Notes: a model not told the origin generated them from the letters alone. A stretch of DNA of 59,388 nucleotides from Fulvivirga imtechensis AK7 (GCF_000331535.1 NZ_AMZN01000052.1:1-59388), one strand, 5' to 3'; positions 24,840-34,213 are shown, numbered from the stretch's first letter. Numbers and translations are program-made.

Positions 24840-27800
24840 TTAGTTAAAGGTGAAATTGAATCTGGCGAAGTAGAAGCCACCATTGAATCCGAACTGGGTA
24901 ACCCTCCGCGAGTAAACGAAGCGTTCATTGCTCCTGAACTCTTTTCTGTTTTCATCAGGGTAGATGTCAAACAGGTTATTTGCACCCACAGTCAGATTCA
25001 AATGCGAGGTGAAGTCATAGCCCAGGCTGAGGTCTGTCACTACCTTGGCCTCAAATTTTTGGTCTATATAGTTACCATCAGCATCTTTATTGTCAGTACG
25101 GGCCCAGACTTCTCCAAAACGAACATTGGTCAGGTTTACATGGACTTTCTTAAATCTGTAGCTTAATGATAAGTTGATCTTTGATTGAGGCAGGGCATCT
25201 TCAAACCGGTTTCTTTCCTCACGGTTAAAAAACTGATCGGGGGCTCCCATTAGAGTCTGTGGTATGTGAATATCTACTACCTCGGTGCTGGTGAAGTTAC
25301 CTGCCAGAGAGGATTTCAACGTGCCGGCCCCGATTGATTTTTTGTGAGTAAGGATAAAATCAATACCCTTGGTTTCGGTGTCAATGGCATTAACAAAAAA
25401 TGTAGCTGATCCCGCGTTGGCCTGAGCAAGAATTGCTGCTATTTCATCGCTGCTACTGGAGCTGAAAGAGCCCGTGAGCACTACCCGGTCATAAACTTTT
25501 ACGAGGTACCCATCGAGGGTGAAATCCAGGTTTTCCATCAGGCTCCATGTGGTACCCGCACTAATATTCAGTGAGCTTTCATTTGTGAGGTTGGGGATAC
25601 CGAATAGCTTAGCTATGCGTGAATCATTTCTAAATGTGCCTATTTCATTAGGCACGTTTACCCCTTCTGCATTCAGAAAGAACAGGGTGGATGTGCTGTT
25701 GTAATAACGCTGGGGCAGGGAAGGTGCCCTGAAGCCGGTACTTACAGCCGCCCGTAGTGCCAGCGCCTCTGTTACTGCCAAGCGGGCTGCTGCTTTCCAG
25801 TTAAAGGTGTTTCCAAAATCGCTGTAGTTTTCATACCTGACGGCAGCGTCAACGAAGAAGTTCTCACTGAAGTTGAACTCGATATCTGTATAAAGGGCAA
25901 TATTGGAACGTGTTTCTGTCAACTCATTGCCCGGCTGCAAACCAGGGAAAACCTGTGCGCCTCCGGGTCTGTTATAGAAGATATTTTCCTGGTTGAAGCC
26001 GTTGCTAAAAGGAGTGCCATCATTAAGCGTGTCAATAACATCTACGTTGCCATAGTTTCGGTAAGAGCCTTCTTCCCCGGCAAAAATTTCATATGTATCC
26101 ACACGGTATTCGGAACCAAAGGCTAGGTTTATACCTGAAAGGGCGTATTCAAAATACCTGCTGAAGTCCAGGTTGGTAGTGTTTTGCGAGAACCTGAAGC
26201 CCCCGGCATTAAAAGAGGTGGGCGTGCTGTTGCCTCGTGAGGCATTGAGGCTGTTCGTAACCAGGTATGTGAAATGATTGGTGCCATAGGTATTGCTCAG
26301 GTCTATATTCCATTGTCCGATATCTCCTCTTAAACCACCGGTAATTGCACCGTCAAAAATAACAGTATTGATCTCGGGTAAAAAGCCGTTAGGATAAACG
26401 GTAGTGAGGGTACGATCCTGATTAGGTAACCTGTAAAAACCCGTTGCCAGACCGTTACGCGAGTTAAGACTTCCAAAGATGTAAAGTTCTTTATTGTTAT
26501 CAATTTCAAAAGAGGAATTCAGCATCAAAGCTGTATTAATGGCTTCAGATTGGCCGACTTTCATAGTGAAGGCCCTTCTTCCTCCATTTTGGTTGATCAG
26601 GGCTTCTTCCTCTTGTGCTGTCAGGTTGTTGGTAATGGCATTGGCAGCATTTATGGCATCGGCCTCCTCTTGTGTCAGCCGCTGGCCCAGGTCAAATGGA
26701 CTGAAATCGCCCGCTTCATAAAGTTCGGAATAAAGACCTTTAACAGGATTGCCATCAGCATCAGTAGGGTGCGTAGTCTTAAAAACAGTGTCGTCCCATT
26801 TGCCTGCTCTGTCAGTTCTGCCTCTGTGTTGGTATTGTCCGGTGAGGTTGATGAACCCCTTTTCGCCTATATTAAAACCGTAATTAACGTTAAACTGTGC
26901 AGTCTTACCATCTTCCTCGTAAGTCTGGCCGGCAGTCCCCGAAAAATAGAGCTGGTTGACATTGTCTTTCAATACTATATTAATAACACCTGCAATGGCA
27001 TCAGAGCCATATTGTGCAGCCGCACCGTCCCGCAATACTTCTATCCGTTTGATAGCGGCTGCAGGGATAGTGTTGAGATCAGTGCCAACGGAACCACGAC
27101 CAACAGAACCATTTACATTGACCAGGGCTGAGGTATGTCTCCGTTTTCCATTGATCAACACCAGCACGTGATCTACACTCAATCCTCGCACGGAAGCAGG
27201 ATCTACATGGTCGGTGCCATCTGCTATAGTCTGGCGATTAGAAGAAAAGGACGGGGCCACATAATTTAATATTTGAGCTACTTCCACCTGTGGGGCTTCT
27301 TTTACAATTTCATCCACTGAGATCACATCCACAGGAACGGGTGTCTCAAGTACGGTTCTGTTCATATTTCTGCTTCCTACCACCACTACTTCCTGAAGGC
27401 GGGCTTCATCCAGTTGTAGGTAGACATAAACTGCACTTCTGTCTCCCACCGCGATTTCCTGCATCTTGTAACCGATATGGCTAACCACAAGTATCGCTTC
27501 ATCGGGAATGGCTAACGTCAACTGGCCTGAGAGGTCGGTAGTACCCCCTGTGGTGGTACCCCTTATCAAGACACTTGCACCGGGAAGGGGATGATTTTTT
27601 TCATCGAAAACGGTTACGGTGACAAGTTTGTTAAGCATATCCACTTCAACAGGGTCATCATGTCGGTCCCTGTATCTTAACTTATTTACACTGATATCCT
27701 GATTGATTTGTCTGAATTTTAACCGGGCAGCCCTGGAAATATCACCCAGGATCTCTGCTATGGATGTATGTGAATAGCTTTTAGTGAGGTAAATGTCCGT

Positions 27801-28007
27801 ACGAAGGTCATCATCACAATAATGGAACCTGAACTCTGTTTTATTTTCTATTTTTTTGAATGTTTCCTTCAGGCTTGAATTTTTCAAGTGCAGGTCGATA
27901 TAAACATCTTTTACACTCTTTGCCTGAAATGGCTTATCGTTGGCAAGTACATTGGTTACCATTATCATTAAAGCCACTAGAAGAACTACCGTGTAAGACC
28001 TGTTCAT
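24840..28007 (-). CDS. FecA-like TonB-dependent receptor with STN signalling domain
   Basis: A 1055-residue outer-membrane receptor. After a signal peptide (~1-22) comes an STN domain (~40-105, NSSLKETFKKIENKTEFRFHY with DISRAARLKF), then a CarboxypepD_reg-like domain (~128-205), a plug with INGKRRHTSALVN and IKRIEVLRDGAAAQYGSDAI, and a barrel ending FARFNFTFN. The STN domain is the part that contacts a FecR protein in transducing receptors, and a FecR gene ends 9 bp upstream, so this is likely the signalling receptor of the locus. The ligand cannot be inferred. Confidence 0.93.
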   Translation of the reverse strand: MNRSYTVVLLVALMIMVTNVLANDKPFQAKSVKDVYIDLHLKNSSLKETFKKIENKTEFRFHYCDDDLRTDIYLTKSYSHTSIAEILGDISRAARLKFRQINQDISVNKLRYRDRHDDPVEVDMLNKLVTVTVFDEKNHPLPGASVLIRGTTTGGTTDLSGQLTLAIPDEAILVVSHIGYKMQEIAVGDRSAVYVYLQLDEARLQEVVVVGSRNMNRTVLETPVPVDVISVDEIVKEAPQVEVAQILNYVAPSFSSNRQTIADGTDHVDPASVRGLSVDHVLVLINGKRRHTSALVNVNGSVGRGSVGTDLNTIPAAAIKRIEVLRDGAAAQYGSDAIAGVINIVLKDNVNQLYFSGTAGQTYEEDGKTAQFNVNYGFNIGEKGFINLTGQYQHRGRTDRAGKWDDTVFKTTHPTDADGNPVKGLYSELYEAGDFSPFDLGQRLTQEEADAINAANAITNNLTAQEEEALINQNGGRRAFTMKVGQSEAINTALMLNSSFEIDNNKELYIFGSLNSRNGLATGFYRLPNQDRTLTTVYPNGFLPEINTVIFDGAITGGLRGDIGQWNIDLSNTYGTNHFTYLVTNSLNASRGNSTPTSFNAGGFRFSQNTTNLDFSRYFEYALSGINLAFGSEYRVDTYEIFAGEEGSYRNYGNVDVIDTLNDGTPFSNGFNQENIFYNRPGGAQVFPGLQPGNELTETRSNIALYTDIEFNFSENFFVDAAVRYENYSDFGNTFNWKAAARLAVTEALALRAAVSTGFRAPSLPQRYYNSTSTLFFLNAEGVNVPNEIGTFRNDSRIAKLFGIPNLTNESSLNISAGTTWSLMENLDFTLDGYLVKVYDRVVLTGSFSSSSSDEIAAILAQANAGSATFFVNAIDTETKGIDFILTHKKSIGAGTLKSSLAGNFTSTEVVDIHIPQTLMGAPDQFFNREERNRFEDALPQSKINLSLSYRFKKVHVNLTNVRFGEVWARTDNKDADGNYIDQKFEAKVVTDLSLGYDFTSHLNLTVGANNLFDIYPDENRKEFRSNERFVYSRRVTQFGFNGGFYFARFNFTFN

Positions 28008-28016
28008 AGGTGATAT

Positions 28017-29018
28017 TTAATTATCCTGACGTATGATCATCACTTTTTTACCCTGAATGAGATATTCAAAGTCTAATGCATAGCTCATATTGTCCAGTAC
28101 ATGGGTAAGACTGGCATTTTCAAAGCGACCTGTATATTTTCTGTTGAGATCAAACTTTCCTGTAATCTCGAATTCTACATCATACCATAGTTCAAGAGTG
28201 TTGATGATCTGTTTTATAGAAGTTTGTTTGAAATAAAGTACCCCTTCTTTCCATAGGAGGTCTTTGTTCTGATCAAAAACAGTTTTCATTGCTGTACGTG
28301 TAACAGTGTTCACCTCCAGCGCTTCTCCGGGGCTGAGCACAAATGTTTTCTCTACACCGGTATCATCCTTTTGAGGAATAACTATAACCTTACCGCTCGC
28401 CAGTGATACTTTGCATACCTGATCCCGGGCGTTGATATTAAATGAAGTGCCCAGGGCTGTAGTGGTGGTGCCATTGGCGATCACAGAAAAAGGGCGTGTT
28501 TTGTCTTTTGCCACCTCAAAAAAAGCTTCTCCCTCCAGCGTAATGACCCTGCTGGAATCGGTGAAGGTCTTTAAATAGGATATCTTACTTCCTGAGTTAA
28601 GAGTTACCTTAGAGCCATCGCTAAGCTGAATAGTCGATTTCATGCCGGCAGGTGTGCTTTTTACCACCATCTCAGGAACGACCGGGCCAGGAATATTGGC
28701 TGATTGCCTTTGTATGAAATAAAAAGTAAACATTAACACCAAAGAGATGCAAGCAGCATACAACCACGGCTTTATGGAATAATGTTTGGCATCAGCGGCA
28801 GGCAGATACACCTCCTTTTTGATGTTCTTATACAGTTGGTCAGAATTAATGCCGGGAGCCGGGTCCGCAGCCGAAGCTTCCAGCCAGGCTTCATCAGCCA
28901 ATTCATCCAGCCATTGGTCAGCGTCATCAGCGGCTAATAATTTTAAAGCTTCTTTTTGTTCTTCTTCAGAACAAGATCCTTCCAGGTACCTTTTGAGCAG
29001 GTCTTTGTTCGATTTCAT
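28017..29018 (-). CDS. FecR family anti-sigma/sigma regulator
   Basis: A 333-residue inner-membrane regulator. The N-terminal cytoplasmic part (LLKRYLEGSCSEEEQKEAL ... WLDELADEAW) fits the anti-sigma domain, a single membrane helix lies near residues 86-104 (LYAACISLVLMFTFYF), and the periplasmic FecR domain follows (IQLSDGSKVTLNSGSKISY, GEAFFEVAKD, ALGTSFNI). The C-terminal ~75 residues (FKQTSIKQIINTLELWYDV) match the STN-like DUF4974 typical of Bacteroidota FecR. It lies between the sigma factor and the STN receptor. Confidence 0.93.
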   Translation of the reverse strand: MKSNKDLLKRYLEGSCSEEEQKEALKLLAADDADQWLDELADEAWLEASAADPAPGINSDQLYKNIKKEVYLPAADAKHYSIKPWLYAACISLVLMFTFYFIQRQSANIPGPVVPEMVVKSTPAGMKSTIQLSDGSKVTLNSGSKISYLKTFTDSSRVITLEGEAFFEVAKDKTRPFSVIANGTTTTALGTSFNINARDQVCKVSLASGKVIVIPQKDDTGVEKTFVLSPGEALEVNTVTRTAMKTVFDQNKDLLWKEGVLYFKQTSIKQIINTLELWYDVEFEITGKFDLNRKYTGRFENASLTHVLDNMSYALDFEYLIQGKKVMIIRQDN

Positions 29019-29031
29019 TCAATAATGTTTT

Positions 29032-29061
29032 GCGCCTTTTATATATATTACCTTGAGGCGC
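29032..29061. other. Inverted repeat between sigma factor and fecR
   Basis: GCGCCT (29032-29037) and AGGCGC (29056-29061) can form a 6-bp stem with an 18-nt AT-rich loop in the 73-bp gap between the two genes. It might attenuate transcription or mark a binding site; evidence is slight. Confidence 0.25.
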
Positions 29062-29091
29062 GTTATTTACTCACACTATTGAATAAAAAAA

Positions 29092-29643
29092 TTATTTTTC
29101 TTTAAAATCGGGTCCCATAAAGTCTCGCAGTTCTTTTGTAGCCCTGTAGAGTTGATTTTCTACCGTTCGCTTAGAAATATTTAGTTTTTCCGCAATTTCT
29201 TCATTGCTTAAGCCCTGCTGTTTGCTGAGCATAAATATTTGTTTACGGCCAGGGGAGAGCTGGTCCAGCCCTTTATTGGCCTGATCCAGCAGATTGGTGA
29301 AAATGATATAATCCTCGGTTTGTTGATGGAAGTGGGATTGTGAATTTTGCTGATTGGCGAGGTACTCATCCTCAAGGATCTTTCTTTTTACTTTTTTGAG
29401 TACTACCCGTTTTGTAATGGTAAATAAATAGGCAGGGAGAGAGAGTTCTTCGTTAAGGGTAGCCTTGTTTTTCCACACTATGATGAATACTTCCTGTATA
29501 ATACCCTCTGCATCTTCATGGCTTTGACCCATTTTTCTACTGAAATGGTAGAGCTTTCGGTGGTATTTGTCAAATAACATACGAAAGGCGGATTCATTAC
29601 CTTTTTTCAATGACCTGACTATTTTTTCATCGGGTAAGAACAT
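29092..29643 (-). CDS. ECF RNA polymerase sigma factor (FecI-like)
   Basis: A 183-residue sigma-70 family protein with only regions 2 and 4. Region 2 reads AFRMLFDKYHRKLYHFSRKM ... DAEGIIQEVFIIVWKN, and region 4 has the HTH QGLSNEEIAEKLNISKRTVENQL. It heads the sigma-FecR-receptor-receptor block on the minus strand and should direct transcription of the receptors when the FecR partner is signalled by the STN receptor. Confidence 0.94.
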   Translation of the reverse strand: MFLPDEKIVRSLKKGNESAFRMLFDKYHRKLYHFSRKMGQSHEDAEGIIQEVFIIVWKNKATLNEELSLPAYLFTITKRVVLKKVKRKILEDEYLANQQNSQSHFHQQTEDYIIFTNLLDQANKGLDQLSPGRKQIFMLSKQQGLSNEEIAEKLNISKRTVENQLYRATKELRDFMGPDFKEK

Positions 29644-30005
29644 ATGTTGCTGTTTCTGACATCTTTAACTTTACAATTTAGAATATTCATAGCACATTAG
29701 TACGGCTATTTTCTGATTTTTAATTTCAGATCTAAAACTTTGAAATTTTCCTAACAGATCATGCTTCATTGAGAAATACTTTTTAAACTTTGCTATGATT
29801 TGTTACAGCATTTCGTGTAAGTATTTTTAATGAATTGGCAAAAAATAACTGATCATGTATTGCAATTAACTTGTTCTTTCATTTTTATTTCAGTGGGTGA
29901 GTGATAGCTTCACGTACTTTTACTGGTGAAATAGTATTTGTTAATCATGATCATTTTGATTTTTTTTATAATTCGTTCCTATGTTAAATTTTTTGTTTGT
30001 GGTTT
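29644..30005. other. 362-bp divergent intergenic region
   Basis: Very AT-rich DNA between the ECF sigma gene (leftward) and the STAS-like gene (rightward). It must carry both promoters, but I see no exact TAnnTTTG box and no hairpin or ORF that I would call. Confidence 0.5.
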
Positions 30006-30392
30006 ATGGCTTCTTGTATCGTAATCAAGTACAATGAATTAAATATTGTCTATACAGACATATCCGGGGCTTCACCCGAAGAATCCATTGAGGTGTTTGA
30101 TCGCAATCAACAAATTATCTCACAAATGCCGTTGAAATCGGTGTACTCACTTGTGAATGCCGCTGATGCCCGCTTTAATTCCAATCTGATTCAAAAGATC
30201 AAGGAAACTGTAAAAAGGAACAATCCACATTCAAAAGCTACGGCAGTTTGTGGGTTGAATGCGCTGTCGCGGCTGATGGTGAACTCTATCATTGCCTTTA
30301 CCGGCCGTCAGATGAAACTGGTAGATACTGCTGAGGAAGGGAAGGAGTGGCTGTATAAAAAATACAAGGAATCTTTGCTGGTGCCGTCTTGA
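30006..30392 (+). CDS. STAS/SpoIIAA-like small protein
   Basis: A 128-residue cytoplasmic protein with no signal or membrane helix. The order of hydrophobic strands and helices (CIVIKYNELNIVYTDISGAS, LKSVYSLVNAADARFNSNLI, KATAVCGLNALSRLMVNSII, GRQMKLVDTAEEGKEWL) suggests an alpha/beta STAS-like fold of the kind seen in SpoIIAA-related proteins. Its partner is unknown. The frame has a TTG at 29997; the ATG at 30006 is a better start. Confidence 0.55.
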   Translation: MASCIVIKYNELNIVYTDISGASPEESIEVFDRNQQIISQMPLKSVYSLVNAADARFNSNLIQKIKETVKRNNPHSKATAVCGLNALSRLMVNSIIAFTGRQMKLVDTAEEGKEWLYKKYKESLLVPS

Positions 30393-30479
30393 AGCTAGTC
30401 TGCTATGACAGGGCGCATGTGTTTGAAACAATAGATGATTATAGCTACTGTTTGAAAGTAGCAGGTATTTGAGTCGAAA

Positions 30480-30608
30480 TTAATAAAGGTCATTCAACTC
30501 TTCTCTTGAGGTTTGATTATTAGAATAGGCTATAACATCTCTCTTGGCAGAAATAAGTTTTTTTGCTGCTTCAATAATTTGTTGCTTATTTAGGTGCTTT
30601 CTAGCCAT
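30480..30608 (-). CDS. Small helical ORF, 42 residues
   Basis: An ATG-to-TAA frame on the minus strand that encodes a charged, helix-prone peptide (MARKHLNKQQIIEAAKKLIS ... TSREELNDLY). Composition is typical of translated protein, and the Ala/Lys/Glu pattern resembles small DNA-binding or antitoxin-like peptides, but I do not recognise a family. It lies in the 368-bp gap between the STAS-like gene and the EEP-family enzyme, and no toxin gene is beside it. Confidence 0.45.
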   Translation of the reverse strand: MARKHLNKQQIIEAAKKLISAKRDVIAYSNNQTSREELNDLY

Positions 30609-30760
30609 CTGGTATACTATTGCTACAGATATACAAAACATTTTTTAAAATAGGTTGTTCGGCAGCAAGTGCTTATAGCTTCACAGGGTTGTTATCGTAA
30701 AATTTATTTTCAATATATAAAAAACTGTTGTTAATTGTGGTGCCACTAGCCCTATTAGAT

Positions 30761-31606
30761 ATGACCAAGCTTGTAGTATTTGTATTAGGATTAATGATTG
30801 CTTCAACATTTACCAATGCACAAACCCCGATAAAGGTGATGACTTTCAATATTCGTTATGATAGCCAGACCGACTATGAGCAGGGAAACGGATGGAAGCA
30901 GCGAAGGGACAATATAGTGCGGTTGATCAGGCATTACGATCCGGATCTTCTGGGGCTTCAGGAAGCGGAGAAGCACCAACTGGATTTTTTATTGGAGCAG
31001 CTTCAGGTTTATGACTACATAGGTATTTCCAGGGATAACAAAGTGGATCAGGGGGAGTATTCCGCTATTTTATATAGAAAGGATCGCTTTAAGTTGGGAG
31101 AAAACAGTACTTTTTGGCTTTCGGAAACACCTGAAACACCCTCAAAGGGCTGGGATGCCAATCTACCGAGAATTGTTACCTGGGGGGAATTTGATGATAA
31201 GAAGAACAACAAGGTTTTCTACTTCTTTAACACGCATTTTGACCACATTGGAGTGAAGGCACGAGAAAATAGTGCTCAACTAGTGGTGAAAAAAATAGGG
31301 GAAATTGCCGGACCGGCTCCCGTTATTCTTTCAGGTGATTTCAATGCCACCCCTGAAGCGCCACCATATGCAATATTAACTGAGAAACTTAAGGATGCAA
31401 AGGTGGCTTCTGCCCATCCGGTTTATGGGCCTGATGGAACATTCAGCGGCTTTGAGTTATCGTCTCCCGAAAAATTTCCTCGTATTGACTACATGTTTGT
31501 TCGCAAACTAAAAGTGCAGGATTATGAAACAATAGCCGATTTCTTCAATGATAAATTCGCATCGGATCACCTGCCCATAGTTATGGTTGTGGATTTACAG
31601 GAATAA
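30761..31606 (+). CDS. Secreted endonuclease/exonuclease/phosphatase family protein
   Basis: A 281-residue EEP-fold enzyme with an N-terminal signal peptide (MTKLVVFVLGLMIASTFTNA), so it acts in the periplasm or outside the cell. Conserved motifs in order: MTFNIRYD, PDLLGLQEAE (metal-binding Glu), FFNTHFDHIG, ILSGDFNATP and the terminal SDHLPIV. Members cleave phosphodiester bonds in nucleic acids, phosphoinositides or sphingolipids; the substrate is open. The frame extends to a TTG at 30728, but the signal peptide begins at the ATG at 30761. Confidence 0.88.
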   Translation: MTKLVVFVLGLMIASTFTNAQTPIKVMTFNIRYDSQTDYEQGNGWKQRRDNIVRLIRHYDPDLLGLQEAEKHQLDFLLEQLQVYDYIGISRDNKVDQGEYSAILYRKDRFKLGENSTFWLSETPETPSKGWDANLPRIVTWGEFDDKKNNKVFYFFNTHFDHIGVKARENSAQLVVKKIGEIAGPAPVILSGDFNATPEAPPYAILTEKLKDAKVASAHPVYGPDGTFSGFELSSPEKFPRIDYMFVRKLKVQDYETIADFFNDKFASDHLPIVMVVDLQE

Positions 31607-31635
31607 CGCGGGATATTTATTTACAGAGGGGCTTA

Positions 31636-32289
31636 CTACAGAGTTTCATTACTTTCTATTTCTGCCTGAATGGCTTCCACTTCTTCCGGAGATATGTATA
31701 ACCGGTCGATTTTCTCTTTATAGGCATCTGTTAGGTCTTCCTGGTAAAGAATAAACTTCTTTGTTTCTATGATCTCATCAGCGAGCCCGTGCCGTATGGC
31801 ATAGACATCGGCTTTGCGCTCGGCTTTTCTAAGAAAGGGTTTTGAGGTAACATACCTGAAGCCAAAGCCGATCATCTGAAAAGCACTTCTGTCGAGATAA
31901 TCCATGATATGTCCCAGTTCATGGGCTATCCAGCCTACAATGATCTCTGTCGGCACATTCTCAATGGCCTTTATAGTATCATTGAGCACCAAATTCCGGC
32001 TTATTTTTATTTTATAGGTTCTTTTAAGCCTGTTCTTGAACAATGTACGTACGCGGGGCTGAGCCTGCATTACATTGTTTTTGATATTGTTTTTCACCAC
32101 GAAGTCTATAGCCGTATATTTTAACTCCGGAAAATAAGATAACGCCTTTTTTATTTCTTTCTCAAGTATCCTGGGGATGTGCTTATTGTTGAACTCAACC
32201 GCCTCAGAGATTTTTCCCTGGGAAAAAGTTATGGATGGCAGGATAAACAGGAATAAAAAGAAAACGTATTTCTTGAGAAGTTGTAGCAA
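31636..32289 (-). CDS. Secreted HExxH zinc-metallopeptidase-like protein
   Basis: A 217-residue protein with a signal peptide (KKYVFFLFLFILPSITFSQ) and a zinc-peptidase helix, IAHELGHIMDYL, with His123, Glu124 and His127. A later Glu in KAERKADVYAIRHG is a candidate third ligand, as in gluzincins. The rest does not match a named peptidase family that I know. It is transcribed away from the Na/Ca exchanger gene. Confidence 0.65.
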   Translation of the reverse strand: MLQLLKKYVFFLFLFILPSITFSQGKISEAVEFNNKHIPRILEKEIKKALSYFPELKYTAIDFVVKNNIKNNVMQAQPRVRTLFKNRLKRTYKIKISRNLVLNDTIKAIENVPTEIIVGWIAHELGHIMDYLDRSAFQMIGFGFRYVTSKPFLRKAERKADVYAIRHGLADEIIETKKFILYQEDLTDAYKEKIDRLYISPEEVEAIQAEIESNETL

Positions 32290-32372
32290 AATTTATTGAT
32301 TATTTATAAATGAATGAGATCAATACTTAAAAAGTAACCTGATGATCCAGGCTTAACTACTAAAATAAGGAA

Positions 32373-32397
32373 TTTGAGGTTTTATGTCAACCTCAAA
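32373..32397. promoter_or_regulatory. 9-bp perfect inverted repeat, possible operator
   Basis: TTTGAGGTT (32373-32381) and AACCTCAAA (32389-32397) flank a 7-bp centre in the divergent gap between the metallopeptidase-like gene and the exchanger. It lies 40 bp before the exchanger start. It could be an operator or a weak hairpin. Confidence 0.4.
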
Positions 32398-32436
32398 CAA
32401 TTTTATCGATGAGCAAGTTAGGACTGTAAAAGCTTT

Positions 32437-33453
32437 ATGAGTCTTATTTTGAGTATTGTAGTTTTTGCAGCTTCAGCCATTGTTATAGCTTTTGCAGGAA
32501 CCAGGCTGGCCCGGGCTGCCGATGAGTTGGCAGACCTTACCGGTTGGGGTGAAGCAGTGTTTGGTGCAGTTTTTTTGGGAGGTACTACTTCTTTGCCGGG
32601 CATCATTACTTCTGTAGTGGCAGCTTACCAGGATCATCCCCAATTGGCGATCAGCAATGCCATAGGAGGGATTGCCGCGCAAACGGTGTTTTTGGTTGTT
32701 GCGGATATATCATACCCAAAAATAAACCTTGAGCATGCTGCAGCCTCCTTAGCCAACCTGATGCAGGGGCTTTTGCTGATCGGGTTGCTCGCTATAGTCC
32801 TGGTAGGTATTTCCGGTCCCGAGATTTCTGTATTTAATGTCAATCCGCTTTCTATTCTGTTAGTGGTACTCTATATAGCTGGAACAAGGATGATTGCCAA
32901 AGCAAGAAATAGGCCCATGTGGAGGCCGAGAGAGACAAAGGCTACTGTTAAAGATGAGCAAGATCAGGAAAGCATAAAAAGGTTAAATAAGAAAAAGGTG
33001 ATAGTGAAGTTTGCGATCCTGGCTATAGCAGTTGCAGTGTGTGGCTACACTATCGCTAAATCGGGTATTGTCATAGCTGGTAAAACAGGCTTGTCTGAAA
33101 GTTTTGTCGGAGCATTTTTTACAGCAGTAGCCACATCATTGCCTGAGTTAATTGTATCTATTGCTGCAGTTCGTCAAAAGGCGCTTACTCTGGCGGTGGG
33201 AAACATAATAGGAGGTAACACTTTTGATGTACTGTTTGTGGCCTTTGCAGATGTAGCTTATACCAAAGGCAGTATATTACATGCCATTGCAAATGAGCAG
33301 GTTTACATCATAGGGCTCACTATACTTATGACCAGCACTCTAATTCTGGGGCTATTGCACCGGGAAGAAAAAGGAATTGGCAAAATCGGATGGGAAAGTT
33401 TTATGATCATTTTGCTGTATCTGGCCGGCAATGCATTCCTGTTCTTTTTATGA
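32437..33453 (+). CDS. Sodium/calcium exchanger family (CaCA) membrane protein
   Basis: A 338-residue antiporter-like protein with about ten helices arranged as two inverted halves. Each half has the alpha-repeat: GEAVFGAVFLGGTTSLPGII in the first and ESFVGAFFTAVATSLPELIV in the second, the latter followed by GNIIGGNTFDVLFV. The first repeat has GTTSLPG where many exchangers have GTSLPE, so its Glu is missing, which may change ion selectivity. A charged cytoplasmic loop (~165-190) separates the halves. Confidence 0.85.
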   Translation: MSLILSIVVFAASAIVIAFAGTRLARAADELADLTGWGEAVFGAVFLGGTTSLPGIITSVVAAYQDHPQLAISNAIGGIAAQTVFLVVADISYPKINLEHAAASLANLMQGLLLIGLLAIVLVGISGPEISVFNVNPLSILLVVLYIAGTRMIAKARNRPMWRPRETKATVKDEQDQESIKRLNKKKVIVKFAILAIAVAVCGYTIAKSGIVIAGKTGLSESFVGAFFTAVATSLPELIVSIAAVRQKALTLAVGNIIGGNTFDVLFVAFADVAYTKGSILHAIANEQVYIIGLTILMTSTLILGLLHREEKGIGKIGWESFMIILLYLAGNAFLFFL

Positions 33454-33475
33454 AACTCAACGGCAGGAATTATCA

Positions 33476-34069
33476 CTAACAAAATTGTTCCTTGATTTTT
33501 TGCAGGGGTATGACAAACAGTGTATTTAGTTTCTTTGAAAAATTGAAGCCCATGTTAGTCGTTGTGCCATTTATTTGATGATAGAAGCTGGCTCTTTCAG
33601 TTAATGGAATTATACCGTTACACCAAACCGAAGGGTGAAGGTACACTCCCATTCCGCCAGTTATATAAAATGCCGTAAAGTCTTCGGGGTAAACATTGTC
33701 TCCTTTGGCCAGGGGTAGAACGTAATCTTCCCCTCTGAGAGGATAAAAGAGCTGATGAGCATTTCCGGGGCTAAAAGCTTCCCACATGTATATCTTGTCT
33801 CTGCTTAATGGCGACCCATCAGCCTCAAACAATGATGCTCCGGTCTGAAGTACCTTACCTGTTGTTTCATTTTCGCTATAAAACAGATTTCCCTTCCACC
33901 AATAATTGAAAACACTACTGTCTTTGTCGTCACCACCAGGCTCTGGCAAATCCTCAAAATGATCTATCAATACACCATATTCCCTAAGGGTATCAACTGT
34001 AGCCGCAACTACCGGGCATTCGTATAGTTTAAGCTTTTTTGTAGAGGCAGTCCGTTGAAAATCAATCAT
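33476..34069 (-). CDS. Ureidoglycolate lyase (AllA)-like protein
   Basis: A 197-residue cytoplasmic protein with a beta-rich, cupin-like pattern. The central part (FYPLRGEDYVLPLAKGDN and the later GGMGVYLHPSVWCNGIIPL) matches the arrangement of AllA, where the His before the VW and the Glu/Asp-rich barrel form the active site. No other allantoin or purine breakdown genes are nearby, so the physiological substrate may differ. The gene ends 22 bp from the convergent exchanger gene. Confidence 0.5.
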   Translation of the reverse strand: MIDFQRTASTKKLKLYECPVVAATVDTLREYGVLIDHFEDLPEPGGDDKDSSVFNYWWKGNLFYSENETTGKVLQTGASLFEADGSPLSRDKIYMWEAFSPGNAHQLFYPLRGEDYVLPLAKGDNVYPEDFTAFYITGGMGVYLHPSVWCNGIIPLTERASFYHQINGTTTNMGFNFSKKLNTLFVIPLQKIKEQFC

Positions 34070-34213
34070 ATGCTGAATTTAAAGGGACATGTAATTAGGA
34101 AAAAAACCGGGCTAATTCAAATAAAATGGTGTTACGGTTTTGTGAAGTTTATTTTACGGAATTCTTAATTGATTTGATGTGATGAAGGCAAGCTCTATGG
34201 TATGCGAGAAACG

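Noticed and set aside
29997-30005. TTG start for the STAS-like gene
   Set aside because: The ATG three codons later gives the better N-terminus.
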